Counted from the stretch's first letter, positions 46,192-54,774 are shown. The stretch: 64,000 nucleotides of DNA from Methanoculleus taiwanensis (GCF_004102725.1 NZ_LHQS01000002.1:487984-551983); one strand, 5' to 3'. Notes: generated by a model from the letters alone, not told the origin. Translations and numbers: made by a program.

Positions 46192-47190
46192 ATGCATGCG
46201 CCAGAACCAGAGAACTGTTGGCGGGGTGTAATTCTATTCGGAAAGAATTCTGCAACATACAAAATGGCGCTCGGAAGGCTACTCCTCGATTACGCCTACA
46301 ACGGGCAAGATAAAGTGTCTCTGGACGATCTGGCAAATGATTTTTTATCCCTGTACATTGAGCGAACAGAAAATAACAAGCCACAAATGGGACTTACCGG
46401 GAAAAAGACCGTCACGGAACACCAGATTGATCTGATACGCTGCGGGAATAAATCGTTTGATTCCGCACTTGAAGTTGTCAGGACACAAGCACTTGCTGGA
46501 ATGGTTCTGGTGAAATTCAACAACCTATTTGGTAGGCAAATTCCCCAGCCGTTCTACTCCTTTATTCCGGGAGACAATGAAATTGTGTTAAACTCAAACT
46601 TGCTTCGGCTAGTTGATTCAAAGACGGAGAAGGGCATCTTTGAAAAAGAAATCTTGGGACGATGGGATCTCCTTGAGCATTCCTATGAGAGAACGCATGC
46701 CGTCCCCATTTCAATAGACGAGCGGCTGGAGTATCTAATCAATGCCGAGGAGAGAAAAAATCTCACCCCACTCATCCCAATGCTTGAAGGATACCAGCAG
46801 GGACGGTGTTTCTACTGTGGAGAGCCGCTCTACGACATACATGTCGATCATGTCATTCCATACTCTGCAATCCATCACAATGATGTCTGGAATCTTGTGC
46901 TTGCTCACGGAGAGTGCAACGAACAGAAGTCTGATACCCTCCCGTCCAAAGCGTTTATCGAGAAATTAATCACAAGGAATGAGTATTACATCTCCAGCTC
47001 ACACCCACTCAAAGATGAAATTATCCGAAAGACGGGTAAAACCCGCGATGCGCGGGAAAAAGAAATATATCGGCAATATAACGATGCTTACCACTTCAAA
47101 AGACGTTTTTGGAACGGAAACCCACACTACGACCCTGGAAAAGACAAAGAGTTCATCTACTGGTTGAGATACTATGCTCCAAAAGTATGA
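46192..47190 (+). CDS. HNH endonuclease
   Basis: A 332-residue protein. The HNH/treble-clef site is CFYCGEPL near residue 206, then VDHVIPYSAI (D219, H220) and WNLVLAHGECNEQK, a complete set of zinc and catalytic residues. The N-terminal ~190 residues have no recognised domain. Sequence is AT-richer than the core genome. The start is uncertain; a TTG at 46171 is in frame. It overlaps the MazG-like gene by 17 bp, so the pair is translationally coupled. Confidence 0.83.
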   Translation: MHAPEPENCWRGVILFGKNSATYKMALGRLLLDYAYNGQDKVSLDDLANDFLSLYIERTENNKPQMGLTGKKTVTEHQIDLIRCGNKSFDSALEVVRTQALAGMVLVKFNNLFGRQIPQPFYSFIPGDNEIVLNSNLLRLVDSKTEKGIFEKEILGRWDLLEHSYERTHAVPISIDERLEYLINAEERKNLTPLIPMLEGYQQGRCFYCGEPLYDIHVDHVIPYSAIHHNDVWNLVLAHGECNEQKSDTLPSKAFIEKLITRNEYYISSSHPLKDEIIRKTGKTRDAREKEIYRQYNDAYHFKRRFWNGNPHYDPGKDKEFIYWLRYYAPKV

Positions 47191-47488
47191 CAAGGCAATA
47201 CGGGACAGAATTCCTGAAATAATCGCCGCAGACGGAAGTCAGTGCAGTATCGAGAAGGTATCTGATGAGATTTTTCTCAAGTATCTTGAATTGAAATTGG
47301 TTGAAGAGTCAAACGAATTTATCGCCTCCGGCTCTCTCGAAGAGATCGCTGATTTGCTCGAAGTAATCTATCGGATAATCGAGTTAAAGGGTGCCTCACT
47401 TGAGGAGATCGAAGAGTTGAGAAAGATCAAGAAATATGAGCGCGGCGGGTTTGACGAGAATTTAATTCTCAAGTCCGTAACGAGGTAA
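47174..47488 (+). CDS. MazG-like nucleoside triphosphate pyrophosphohydrolase
   Basis: A 104-residue all-alpha NTP pyrophosphohydrolase. It starts YDKAIRDRIPEIIAADG, followed by KLVEESNEF and EEIADLLEVIYRI, which carry the EExxE and ExxD metal-binding acidic residues of the MazG/HisE superfamily. Such enzymes hydrolyse (d)NTPs to monophosphates. Its overlap with the HNH nuclease suggests a two-gene unit, possibly coupling nucleotide depletion and DNA cleavage; that is inference. Confidence 0.8.
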   Translation: MLQKYDKAIRDRIPEIIAADGSQCSIEKVSDEIFLKYLELKLVEESNEFIASGSLEEIADLLEVIYRIIELKGASLEEIEELRKIKKYERGGFDENLILKSVTR

Positions 47489-47993
47489 TTGCTCAGAAAT
47501 AGCCAGAATGTATGCTCCGCCCTCTTCATGGCTGTGGTCGCTGTGACACTCTTTTTCCCGCCTACCTCTCTGCCAATGCAGCGTGTGGGTGGCGGTTCTT
47601 ATCTCTGGTTTCCCTCTCTGTAGGTGGTCTCAGTCCATACGGTACACCCTGCATTCCCGTGAATACATAATGAGATGAAATTAAAATGGCTGAATTTCAG
47701 TTGAAATTTTGAAAGAGCCTTATTTATCTGGTTGATAAAAACGGCCTCGTTATGTGTCGCTCCAACACGTAACGATGAAGATCTTGTTTCAAATATCCGA
47801 TATTTGGCAACTAAATCGCGATTAAATCCCTATTGTGTCCCCCTTACTTTTACATCGTTATGTGTGATCGGGAATCCAGGGTACACAGTGAAAAGCAGGA
47901 AATAGTGCTTCATCAGATTCCTTTTTCCAATGAGCCTCGTTTATCCCTGTAAAATCAAAAGCCTTTTTTAATTATACACTAAAACTCAAAAAT
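47489..47993. other. Intergenic region with a possible hairpin and repeated CGTTATGTGT
   Basis: About 500 bp, AT-rich in its right half, with no supportable gene. CGTTATGTGT at 47748-47757 pairs imperfectly (9 of 10) with ACACGTAACG at 47765-47774 across a 7-nt loop, and CGTTATGTGT occurs again at 47856-47865. TTTTTAATTATACAC near 47966-47980 is a TATA-like element for the helicase gene. Confidence 0.4.
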
Positions 47994-49958
47994 ATGGCCG
48001 AATTTATCCCTGATCGCCTCCCAGGGAGAGCGAGTAGAGGGGAGGAGCGTACATTCAGTATTCTGAAGAAGTTGCCTGACGACTACCTCGTTTACTATGA
48101 ACCCAACATCGACAACCGACGGCCTGACTTCATCGTGATCGCACCGGATCTGGGTGTTATCGTCATCGAAGTGAAGGGGTGGTACCTCGATGACATCGAA
48201 AGAGTAAGCGACAGTGAAGTTGTTACCTTGTATGACGGGCGCCCGAAGGCCGAAGTACACCCTCTTACACAGGCGCGGAACTACCAGTGGAGGCTTGTAA
48301 AAGCATGCGAGAAGAACCCGAGGTTCTCGCACCTGCTTCACAAAGACGGCCCACACAAGAACAGATTCACCTTCCCGTTCGGCCATTTTGTCATACTCTC
48401 GAATATTTCCCAGGAACATCTCCAGAATTATAGAGGGCATGATCTCTCGGCTGTCTTCCGGCCTCAGAATACCATGACGCGGGACGTGCTCGTGAGCCTT
48501 GAGAATGCATCCCCGCAGGAGATTGCCGCTAAACTGAGATCGTACTTTGACCCGTTCTGGCGCATCACGCCCCTTTCCCAGGAGCAGATCGATGTGCTCC
48601 GCGCTATCATCCATCCGGAGATTATCTTAAGTTACGTCCCCTCATGCGTAATGCCTGCTCAAGACCCGGTGCAATCAGCCCCCGCCGAGAATGACACTGT
48701 CCAAGAACCAGAGGATGAGTACGTCTTCTCCTATGCGCAAGGAGTGTGTGAACCAAAGGTGAGATCACTGAAGGTCCTGGACAGACGGCAGGAGAATACC
48801 GCCAGGAAGATCGGTGATGGGCACCGGATCGCCTGCGGTGTGGCCGGGTCTGGAAAGACGGTCATTCTGGTCGCACGGGCACGCTGGCTCCACGACCGCG
48901 ATCCCGAGGCAAAGATTCTGCTGCTCTGCTATAACGTCTCCCTTGGAGCATATTTGAAAAACATACTCGTCGGCTATCCACGGATAACCGTCACTCACTT
49001 CGATGGCTGGGCAAAGCAGAACGGCGTTATCCGGAATAGGTGCGACCCGGTTACCGGCCTGGTCGAGGATGACGAACATCTTGGTCATCGCTTAAAGGAG
49101 CAACTGTCGAGCCGTGTCGGAGATTTTCGTGCGTATGATGCCGTTCTGGTCGACGAAGCCCAGGACTTCCATCCGATCTGGTTCTCGTGCATCCTTCTTG
49201 CGATGAAAGACCCCTACGATGGCGACCTGCTGATCGTGTGCGACGGCAACCAGGGGATCCGGCCGGTCGGGACGGTCAGCTGGAAATCTGTCGGCATCAA
49301 GGCGCAGGGTAGAACGATTCACCGCGCCCTGGATCTCGATCGGAACTACCGGAACACCCGCGAGATCCTGAAGCTCGCCTCACACTTCGCCTCGCAGGAT
49401 ACTCAGTTTAATGAGGACTCGTTCGGGATCATCCCGGTCGACCCCTACCAGGCGCAGCGAACAGGTTCGAAGCCGTTTCTCGTGCAGTGTGCGGATCACC
49501 ACGACGAATGCCAGAAAACACTGGAGATTGTGAAAGGGCTTCTCGCCGGCAGGCTCCCGGACGGCAACGCTATCGAGGATCTCCACCACGAAGAGATCGG
49601 GATACTCTACCGTAGGGCTTCGGCACCGGACAAAGAACTACTTGGCGGGCTTATCGAGGAGATCCGCCAATATGCCCCTGTTGTCTGGATCAATGAAGAT
49701 GCTTCATCACGGGCGAGAGTGCTGGACGAGGGCATCAAGATCCAGACGGTTGATTCTGCAAAAGGGCTGCAGTACCGGGTGGTGATCCTGCTGTGGCCGG
49801 ATGCGTTCGTACCGGTCAGAGCGGGCGATCTGCCGCTTGAGAACAGCCGGTTCTATGTTGCGCTCACGCGGGCGGAGGATGTGTTAATTATCTTGCACTC
49901 GTCAGAGAATGAGCACGTCAACAGAATGTTGGCGTCGGATGATGTCGTGATCTGCTGA
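47994..49958 (+). CDS. NERD-domain nuclease/UvrD-like SF1 helicase
   Basis: A 654-residue protein. Residues about 15-130 are a NERD domain (RRPDFIVIAPDLGVIVIEVK, with the D, E and K of a nuclease-related core). Walker A GVAGSGKT is near 283-290, DEAQD near 387-391, LDRNYRNT and the C-terminal TVDSAKGLQYRVV and RFYVALTRAED are UvrD-family motifs. NERD-helicases are often in phage-defence loci but also occur elsewhere. It stands alone between the HNH/MazG pair and the GIY-YIG gene on the opposite strand. Confidence 0.87.
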   Translation: MAEFIPDRLPGRASRGEERTFSILKKLPDDYLVYYEPNIDNRRPDFIVIAPDLGVIVIEVKGWYLDDIERVSDSEVVTLYDGRPKAEVHPLTQARNYQWRLVKACEKNPRFSHLLHKDGPHKNRFTFPFGHFVILSNISQEHLQNYRGHDLSAVFRPQNTMTRDVLVSLENASPQEIAAKLRSYFDPFWRITPLSQEQIDVLRAIIHPEIILSYVPSCVMPAQDPVQSAPAENDTVQEPEDEYVFSYAQGVCEPKVRSLKVLDRRQENTARKIGDGHRIACGVAGSGKTVILVARARWLHDRDPEAKILLLCYNVSLGAYLKNILVGYPRITVTHFDGWAKQNGVIRNRCDPVTGLVEDDEHLGHRLKEQLSSRVGDFRAYDAVLVDEAQDFHPIWFSCILLAMKDPYDGDLLIVCDGNQGIRPVGTVSWKSVGIKAQGRTIHRALDLDRNYRNTREILKLASHFASQDTQFNEDSFGIIPVDPYQAQRTGSKPFLVQCADHHDECQKTLEIVKGLLAGRLPDGNAIEDLHHEEIGILYRRASAPDKELLGGLIEEIRQYAPVVWINEDASSRARVLDEGIKIQTVDSAKGLQYRVVILLWPDAFVPVRAGDLPLENSRFYVALTRAEDVLIILHSSENEHVNRMLASDDVVIC

Positions 49959-49985
49959 GCCCCTCATTAGAGGATTTTTCTTTTG

Positions 49986-50963
49986 TTAGTGTCCCAGAAA
50001 CTGGAATCGCGGAACTGTTTTCGTGGCAGCGTAAAACGCCGCAATAAGATCATTTTCTAACTCTTTCAGCTGATGAGGCAGGACTGTCCCCGGCTGCAGA
50101 CAGTACGCAAAGGCGACCTCTCTCCCCTCCCAGGACTTCTGTCCATGGGTCGCTAATCTGCTCCTCATTGTTTTTGTCTGCCCGATGTAGCAGAGCTCGC
50201 CGGTTGCGGCATCGAGGATCTTATAGACCCCGGGCTTGGCGGGAACGTTTGCCGTCTTCTGGTCATCGAACACCCGCGGGTCTGTCCAGGAGAGTGTCAT
50301 CCAGTCACGATCCGTAGGATTCCCGTGCAACCGGAGAGGTGGAAAGCTTGCTCCTCCGGCGGGGTTGATGGCGCCGTCCGGGAGCCGGCCACCGCGTTTC
50401 TTGCTATTCTTGTCCCGCGACTTCAAATAGTTTGGATGGAACCGCCCGAAGTTGCAGAGGGTCGATGCTCTGAACTCCAATCGGTACTGCCACAACAGGT
50501 AGCACTCAAGCCCTTCTCGCTCTCGTTTGACGAGAGCCGGGTCTTTTCCTGAGTCGGGTGAAACCGGAGCCGCCGAGCATGCGAAGTCCATCCCAGTGGC
50601 ATCCCTCCACGCCCAGAGGGACGGGGCAGCGGTGTGCGGGTCGTTATAGGGCATCAACTCCGTTGATTTCCGATACTCCCGGAGTTCTCGCAGCCGTTGC
50701 CGCAGTGCCCGGCCGGTCTGGCCGATATAGACGAGGCACTCTTTATCCAGTGGTTTGATCCGGTAGACGCCTGGCTCGGAGAGTGTCATTGCGAGCTCGT
50801 GCGGCGGTGTGTCGAGGGGCACCCAGGGTGACCAGTCCAGATCGCACCAGTCTGTTTCAAGAAATGACGTAACACCCATACTATCCGCATGTCCCCTGCT
50901 ATTCAATCCGTAGCAATCCATCTCTTCCATGAGTTCTTTCTGGCTGGTTTCAACGAACTGCAT
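49986..50963 (-). CDS. Protein with two GIY-YIG nuclease domains
   Basis: From the ATG at 50963 the protein is 325 residues. Two GIY-YIG cores are visible: GVYRI (65-69) with YIGQTGRALRQRLREL (79-94), and GVYKI (245-249) with YIGQTKTMRSRLATHG (259-274). The conserved arginine and tyrosine are present in both. Such tandem domains imply paired or dimer-like cutting. The start lies 4 bp after the stop of the EVE-HNH gene, so the two are one operon. Confidence 0.82.
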   Translation of the reverse strand: MQFVETSQKELMEEMDCYGLNSRGHADSMGVTSFLETDWCDLDWSPWVPLDTPPHELAMTLSEPGVYRIKPLDKECLVYIGQTGRALRQRLRELREYRKSTELMPYNDPHTAAPSLWAWRDATGMDFACSAAPVSPDSGKDPALVKREREGLECYLLWQYRLEFRASTLCNFGRFHPNYLKSRDKNSKKRGGRLPDGAINPAGGASFPPLRLHGNPTDRDWMTLSWTDPRVFDDQKTANVPAKPGVYKILDAATGELCYIGQTKTMRSRLATHGQKSWEGREVAFAYCLQPGTVLPHQLKELENDLIAAFYAATKTVPRFQFLGH

Positions 50964-50967
50964 TTTT

Positions 50968-51933
50968 TCATGTTTCTGGACTCGCCAAATCCTTCTCAAA
51001 GATGTTTTCTCTGTGATACCGTAAGTAAGGGATCTGCTCAGGTCGGAATAGGCCCGCGTTAGTGTTTGGATCAATACACCACACTTTCAAGATCGCTTCA
51101 TTCAGACTGCGGGATACTAATAGTGCTCCGTTGTCCTCAAAGCTGATGTATCCTTTATCGAAAAGGTGGTCGATGTGTGGAGCTAGCAACAGACCATTAT
51201 TGCCATCAAGCCTTTCTTTATCTGTTGCATCACGCCACGGCTTTACGTGACTTGCAATTAGGTGCTTTGATTGTGTGACGCCTGTCACGCGGCATTTCTT
51301 TTCCAGTCTCTCAAGTTCAGTTCTAAATCGTCCTTGTCCTCGCCGGGAGAGCACTAATTGTTCTTTTTCGGTGGGTGGTATCTTTGGGTTTGCATTGATC
51401 CTAGCTTCTTCTTCTTTCTCGTGAGATTCTCTTTGAAAATCTCTGCGTAACCCGGTGAGATCTTGTCTATCTTCCGCAGCAATTTTAGAAAGTAGGAGAT
51501 TTGCCATTTCGTTCGGCAGTTGAACTAAGTAGAATGTCTGAACCCCATCCCCTGCCTTTTTCCCTTCCTCTATCAGCGGTGAATACTTTTCGGGTAAGGT
51601 TGGTTTAATCTCATCGAAAAAATCTTTCGGCTTGATTGGCTGCTTTAATTCATAGTAAAGCACTTTCACGAGCCAACCCTCTTTCCTCCAATAATCACCG
51701 GCGGGTTTTAGTTCCTCTGGCTTTTCATTTGTGTCTGCAGGGTCTGTTGCTACTCCTACTGCTTTGATGAATGTGCTGGAGTAAGAGAATACAAGATCTC
51801 CGGGGCTCACCTGCGTCATATTGTCATAGGAAACGTTCCTTCTCCCATCTGCGTTGACTTTCGGTGACCACAGGTACCCACCCAGTAACTCATGTTTATA
51901 CGTTTGATTTTGGTTGACCCACCAGTAGTTCAT
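50968..51933 (-). CDS. EVE-domain HNH endonuclease, likely modification-dependent restriction enzyme
   Basis: A 321-residue protein from the ATG at 51933 (AAGGA just upstream). Residues 1-150 follow the EVE/PUA-like layout (NYWWVNQNQTYKHELLGGYL, VSPGDLVFSYSS, IKAVGVA), a fold that binds modified bases. Residues about 215-275 are an HNH_2 nuclease: CRVTGVTQSKHLIASHVKPW, then NGLLLAPHIDHLFDKGYISF. This architecture is known in modification-dependent (type IV) restriction. It is followed 4 bp later by the double GIY-YIG gene. Confidence 0.82.
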   Translation of the reverse strand: MNYWWVNQNQTYKHELLGGYLWSPKVNADGRRNVSYDNMTQVSPGDLVFSYSSTFIKAVGVATDPADTNEKPEELKPAGDYWRKEGWLVKVLYYELKQPIKPKDFFDEIKPTLPEKYSPLIEEGKKAGDGVQTFYLVQLPNEMANLLLSKIAAEDRQDLTGLRRDFQRESHEKEEEARINANPKIPPTEKEQLVLSRRGQGRFRTELERLEKKCRVTGVTQSKHLIASHVKPWRDATDKERLDGNNGLLLAPHIDHLFDKGYISFEDNGALLVSRSLNEAILKVWCIDPNTNAGLFRPEQIPYLRYHRENIFEKDLASPET

Positions 51934-52130
51934 AAGTCCTTGTAAGGAGTTAGAGTGCATTAAATTGCTTATTCTCGCTTAAGAGCGGATGAAAGTACAT
52001 GGCGGCAGCAGGGTGTGTCTGGAACGGATTAAGAGGGCGGTGAAAATTGCTGTTTTGCAAAAGAATCAATTTATGTCTCTCATGACAAAATCGTATTTGC
52101 TGATCACCCATAATTGATTGGAGTTTATCT

Positions 52131-53201
52131 ATGCAGAACCTTGAAGTCTTGTATTATCCTAACTTTCAACCTTCTGAGGATTGGTTTCGGAAATATCTGT
52201 TATTATACGATAGTGTAAGGACAATAGTACCTAAAAACATTGACTTTGAACCGACGTTTGGGATTACAGAGATTGATGATTTGATACCAAACTCCTTCCG
52301 TCCGACGCCCCTTAAAAACTCAGAGAAAGAAATTAAGGATGTTCGTCTCAAGTCGCTACGTAAAGCGTTTGAGTCTCTTCGGCAAAATCCTCCAGAAATG
52401 GGTGTTAATAGAGTATCAGTTACAATCAATCAGAATGGTATTTTCGACCATAACGGATTTGCATGTATTGCAGATTCGAAGATATGTGAAAATATTCGGA
52501 GGTTAATCTTTGAATGTAATTTAGTAGATGTTGATGCTTCCAGCGGGGAATTGCTTGTCATTGATCATAGAGCCTCGGATCTCATAATGTGTAATCTCGC
52601 GGACAATGTTGGGAGAAATCACGGATGGGATACCATTACCGATAAAATTATGCCTTTCTCACTTTTAACCTCAAATACCCTGGATTATCATGCAATCTCG
52701 CGCCCAGAAGCGATGCTAGCAGCTTCAATTGTTCAAACATCTGTTCCTGCCAATATTACCGATTTAACCGTTGAGCAGTATGTTGAACTACGAAGTGATT
52801 ATGCTGATATTCGTGAAACATTTCGAGAATATATTGTTGAAACCGTACAAAAAGAGCAACTCAAGGATATTGGGGACAAAGAGCAGTTAGAGAGCATAAT
52901 TAATAAACTATCTAACAATTTTAACTCAAAAATATGTAAAATAAAGGAGTTGAACAAATATCGCATTCCGGAGTGGGTAGATATTGGAATTGGTGTCGCA
53001 TCTCTTGTGGGTAATTTTTCCGATGATCCTATCCCAAAAGCAATCGGAACATCCAGCGTTCTAGTGCAACCTTTTCTCAGAGGGCAGATTGAAAAGAGAG
53101 TCGTTGGTGGGCATGATATCCATCATACCTTCGCGAACCTTCAGTCAGATATCGATTGGCAATATACGGTCAGACGGTTGTTGCAAGCAGGCTGGTTCTA
53201 G
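52131..53201 (+). CDS. AT-rich hypothetical protein, DUF6236-like N-terminus
   Basis: A 356-residue soluble protein whose base composition is clearly more AT-rich than the core genome. The N-terminus EVLYYPNFQPSEDWFRKYLL followed by YDSVRTIVP recalls DUF6236 proteins; the match is from memory and weak. Residues 215-265 are charged and helical, and a hydrophobic stretch with IPEWVDIGIGVASLVGNF follows. No catalytic motif is evident. It sits between the restriction pair and a dispersed repeat, so a defence or mobile-element role is possible. Confidence 0.6.
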   Translation: MQNLEVLYYPNFQPSEDWFRKYLLLYDSVRTIVPKNIDFEPTFGITEIDDLIPNSFRPTPLKNSEKEIKDVRLKSLRKAFESLRQNPPEMGVNRVSVTINQNGIFDHNGFACIADSKICENIRRLIFECNLVDVDASSGELLVIDHRASDLIMCNLADNVGRNHGWDTITDKIMPFSLLTSNTLDYHAISRPEAMLAASIVQTSVPANITDLTVEQYVELRSDYADIRETFREYIVETVQKEQLKDIGDKEQLESIINKLSNNFNSKICKIKELNKYRIPEWVDIGIGVASLVGNFSDDPIPKAIGTSSVLVQPFLRGQIEKRVVGGHDIHHTFANLQSDIDWQYTVRRLLQAGWF

Positions 53202-53447
53202 TGAAGCGACTCCGGTACCCAATAGGGTTTCCTTTCCATTGTTGGGGAGAACTGTCATCAACAGACTAATTTTTGATTTATGCCTGTAGGATATACAGGC
53301 GCCGCTTCTCTGCTGTAGCAAAGCATCGCCTTGTGCACTTGATAACAGGACCTGCCTCAACCGCGCCATACCACTTTGTAATCACATTCCACACAAAGTC
53401 ATCTTAACTTGACAACTACACCGACCATTTCATTTCACCCCCTGGCC
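53202..53447. other. Intergenic DNA between the orphan gene and repeat copy A
   Basis: No coding sequence is supportable in these ~250 bp. Composition changes from AT-rich to very GC-rich at about 53440, where the dispersed repeat begins. A minus-strand open frame at 53145-53369 is not supported. Confidence 0.4.
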
Positions 53448-53736
53448 CACCTCCGCCCGCTCCCTCCGGTCGCTCCGCCCTCCTCCCGGGAGGAGGGCAG
53501 TCATTTGCGATAGCCCGTATCCCGGGCGTTGCAGTCGATACACCGTGGACGGGAGCAGAGGTACGATCCATCAGCCGCAAGCATGCCCGGCGGAGCCGGT
53601 GATGCGAGCGGCGGGCCGGAGCAGCCGTCACGAAGCGAGGTCGTGCCGAGCGAGTGAGGGCGCCTGAGGCACCGGACACCACGAAAAGAGCAGGGCGACG
53701 TTCCGAAGCGAGCCCCGCGAGCGAGGAATCTCGCCC
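53448..53736 (-). repeat. Dispersed GC-rich repeat, copy A
   Basis: Copy of a repeat family shared with 55633, 56030 and 61181. Read on the minus strand it runs GGGCGAGATTC, GAACGTCGCCCTGCTCTT, GGTGTCCGG, GCGCCCTCACTCGCTCGGC, CTCGCTTCGTGACGGCTG, CCGCTCGCATCACCGGC and ends with the self-complementary CCCTCCTCCCGGGAGGAGGG (53478-53497) and GGAGCGGGCGGAGGTGGG. It codes for no protein; shadow translations share the spurious ALTRSARPRFVTA. Confidence 0.85.
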
Positions 53737-53757
53737 GTCGGGTGGCGCCCGAAAATG

Positions 53758-53913
53758 TTACTCTTCCTCGACCGGATCGAGCAGGATGATCTTCACTCTT
53801 TTACCGACCCACGAGACCGGCACCATAACATGACCGCTGTTCCCGGTTTTGGTAACGGTCTTCTCCCGCACTTCGTATCCGCTGATAGTGAGTTCCACTT
53901 TATCCATACTCAT
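53758..53913 (-). CDS. DUF2080 family transposase-associated protein
   Basis: A 51-residue protein beginning MSMDKVELTISGYEVREKTV (a second ATG at 53907). TKTGNSGHVMVPVSWVGKRV followed by KIILLDPVEEE is the AbrB-like swapped-hairpin pattern of DUF2080 proteins, which are usually found beside transposase genes. Here no transposase adjoins; the repeat copy A does. The protein is probably DNA-binding and could act on the 26-bp palindrome just upstream of its own promoter. Confidence 0.82.
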   Translation of the reverse strand: MSMDKVELTISGYEVREKTVTKTGNSGHVMVPVSWVGKRVKIILLDPVEEE

Positions 53914-53948
53914 TATGTAATCTTTGTATCATTAAAATCTAACCTTAA

Positions 53949-53974
53949 TTATACATTGTATATACAATGTATAA
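53949..53974. promoter_or_regulatory. Perfect 26-bp palindrome between the DUF2080 gene and the ArdC cassette
   Basis: Each half is TTATACATTGTAT, and the two halves meet with no spacer to give a 26-bp perfect inverted repeat. It lies 36 bp upstream of the DUF2080 ATG at 53913 on one side and about 70 bp upstream of the ATG at 54044 on the other, so it is positioned as a shared operator or as overlapping divergent TATA boxes. No similar site is seen elsewhere in the window. Confidence 0.7.
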
Positions 53975-54043
53975 AAGTTTAAATACTCAGCCGTCCTATA
54001 CTATAATAGTGAGCGGAGAGGTGCTCACTGGAGGAATAGACAG

Positions 54044-54307
54044 ATGACATTCAAGAAAATCGGAAGGCTGGCCCTGCACGACGGCCGGCTCCGGGTCGAG
54101 ATCGACACGGTCGGATCGTTCACCTTTGACGATCACTGCCTGGTCGGCGAGGACGGACGGCGGCACGGCTACGCGATGCCGAGCACGACGGGAAAAGCGA
54201 TGAACCTGCACCTGACGGGCGGAGCGCTCTGCACCGTGATCAAGTCGCAGCTCCTGCAGGTCGTCAGCGGGAATATCGGAAAAGCAGCAGTGTTCGAGGT
54301 GGCGTAA
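54044..54307 (+). CDS. Hypothetical protein, first gene of ArdC cassette
   Basis: An 87-residue protein beginning MTFKKIGRLALHDGRLRVEI, predicted mostly beta. No family is recognised. GGAGG lies 11 nt upstream of the ATG, and TATACTATAATAG at about 53998-54010 is a likely TATA box. It directly abuts the next gene and is GC-rich like the rest of the cassette. Confidence 0.6.
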   Translation: MTFKKIGRLALHDGRLRVEIDTVGSFTFDDHCLVGEDGRRHGYAMPSTTGKAMNLHLTGGALCTVIKSQLLQVVSGNIGKAAVFEVA

Positions 54308-54622
54308 ATGTCCTGCCAGACGCCAACGGCCATCCCGAACCCCTGCACAGAGAAGATCGGCGGGCAGCCCCTTAACCCTTCCGGGCGCCCCCTCTCTTTC
54401 ACCGACGCGATCCCGTACCGCGACCTCTGCCGGATGGCCGCGCTCGAGGAGCGGGCGATGGAGATCGGCGGCGAGAAGAACCCGCTCTCGCAGCGGGTCG
54501 CTGCCCACCTCTTCAAGCAGGCCGAGGAGATCCTGCAGCAGTACCGCGACCTCGTCGCAGAGCACGGCCTCGAGGCCTGCGTACAGTGGGCGGCCGAGGC
54601 CGACGCACGGAGGGGACTCTGA
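54308..54622 (+). CDS. Hypothetical helical protein of ArdC cassette
   Basis: A 104-residue protein. The first 45 residues are proline-rich and polar; the rest (AALEERAMEIGGEKNPLSQR, VAAHLFKQAEEILQQYRD) is helical. It starts at the base after the previous stop and ends sharing one base with the following ATG (TGATG), so it is clearly part of the operon. Function unknown. Confidence 0.6.
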   Translation: MSCQTPTAIPNPCTEKIGGQPLNPSGRPLSFTDAIPYRDLCRMAALEERAMEIGGEKNPLSQRVAAHLFKQAEEILQQYRDLVAEHGLEACVQWAAEADARRGL

Positions 54623-54771
54623 TGCCGGCGACCTGCGACGAGTGCGGCGCCGAGGTGCCGGACGACTGCTGCCGGATCAGCCGCGAGCGGGAAGAGTTCT
54701 GGGGTGCGCCGTGTTCCTACACGGTGATCACCGGCTACGTCTGCCCGGAGTGCGGGCACAGGGAGGTATGA
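54622..54771 (+). CDS. Small zinc-ribbon protein of ArdC cassette
   Basis: A 49-residue protein with two CxxC pairs, CDECG at 5-9 and CPECG at 41-45, forming a likely zinc ribbon; CC at 16-17 adds two further cysteines. The ATG at 54622 overlaps the previous stop (TGATG), which fixes the start. It lies 3 bp before ardC. Confidence 0.7.
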   Translation: MPATCDECGAEVPDDCCRISREREEFWGAPCSYTVITGYVCPECGHREV

Positions 54772-54774
54772 CGG

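Noticed and set aside
53416-53682. Frames containing ALTRSARPRFVTA here and at 55503-55754, 55834-56157 and 61163-61399
   Set aside because: They are translations of the dispersed repeat, found in several copies with disrupted frames; the repeat explains them fully.
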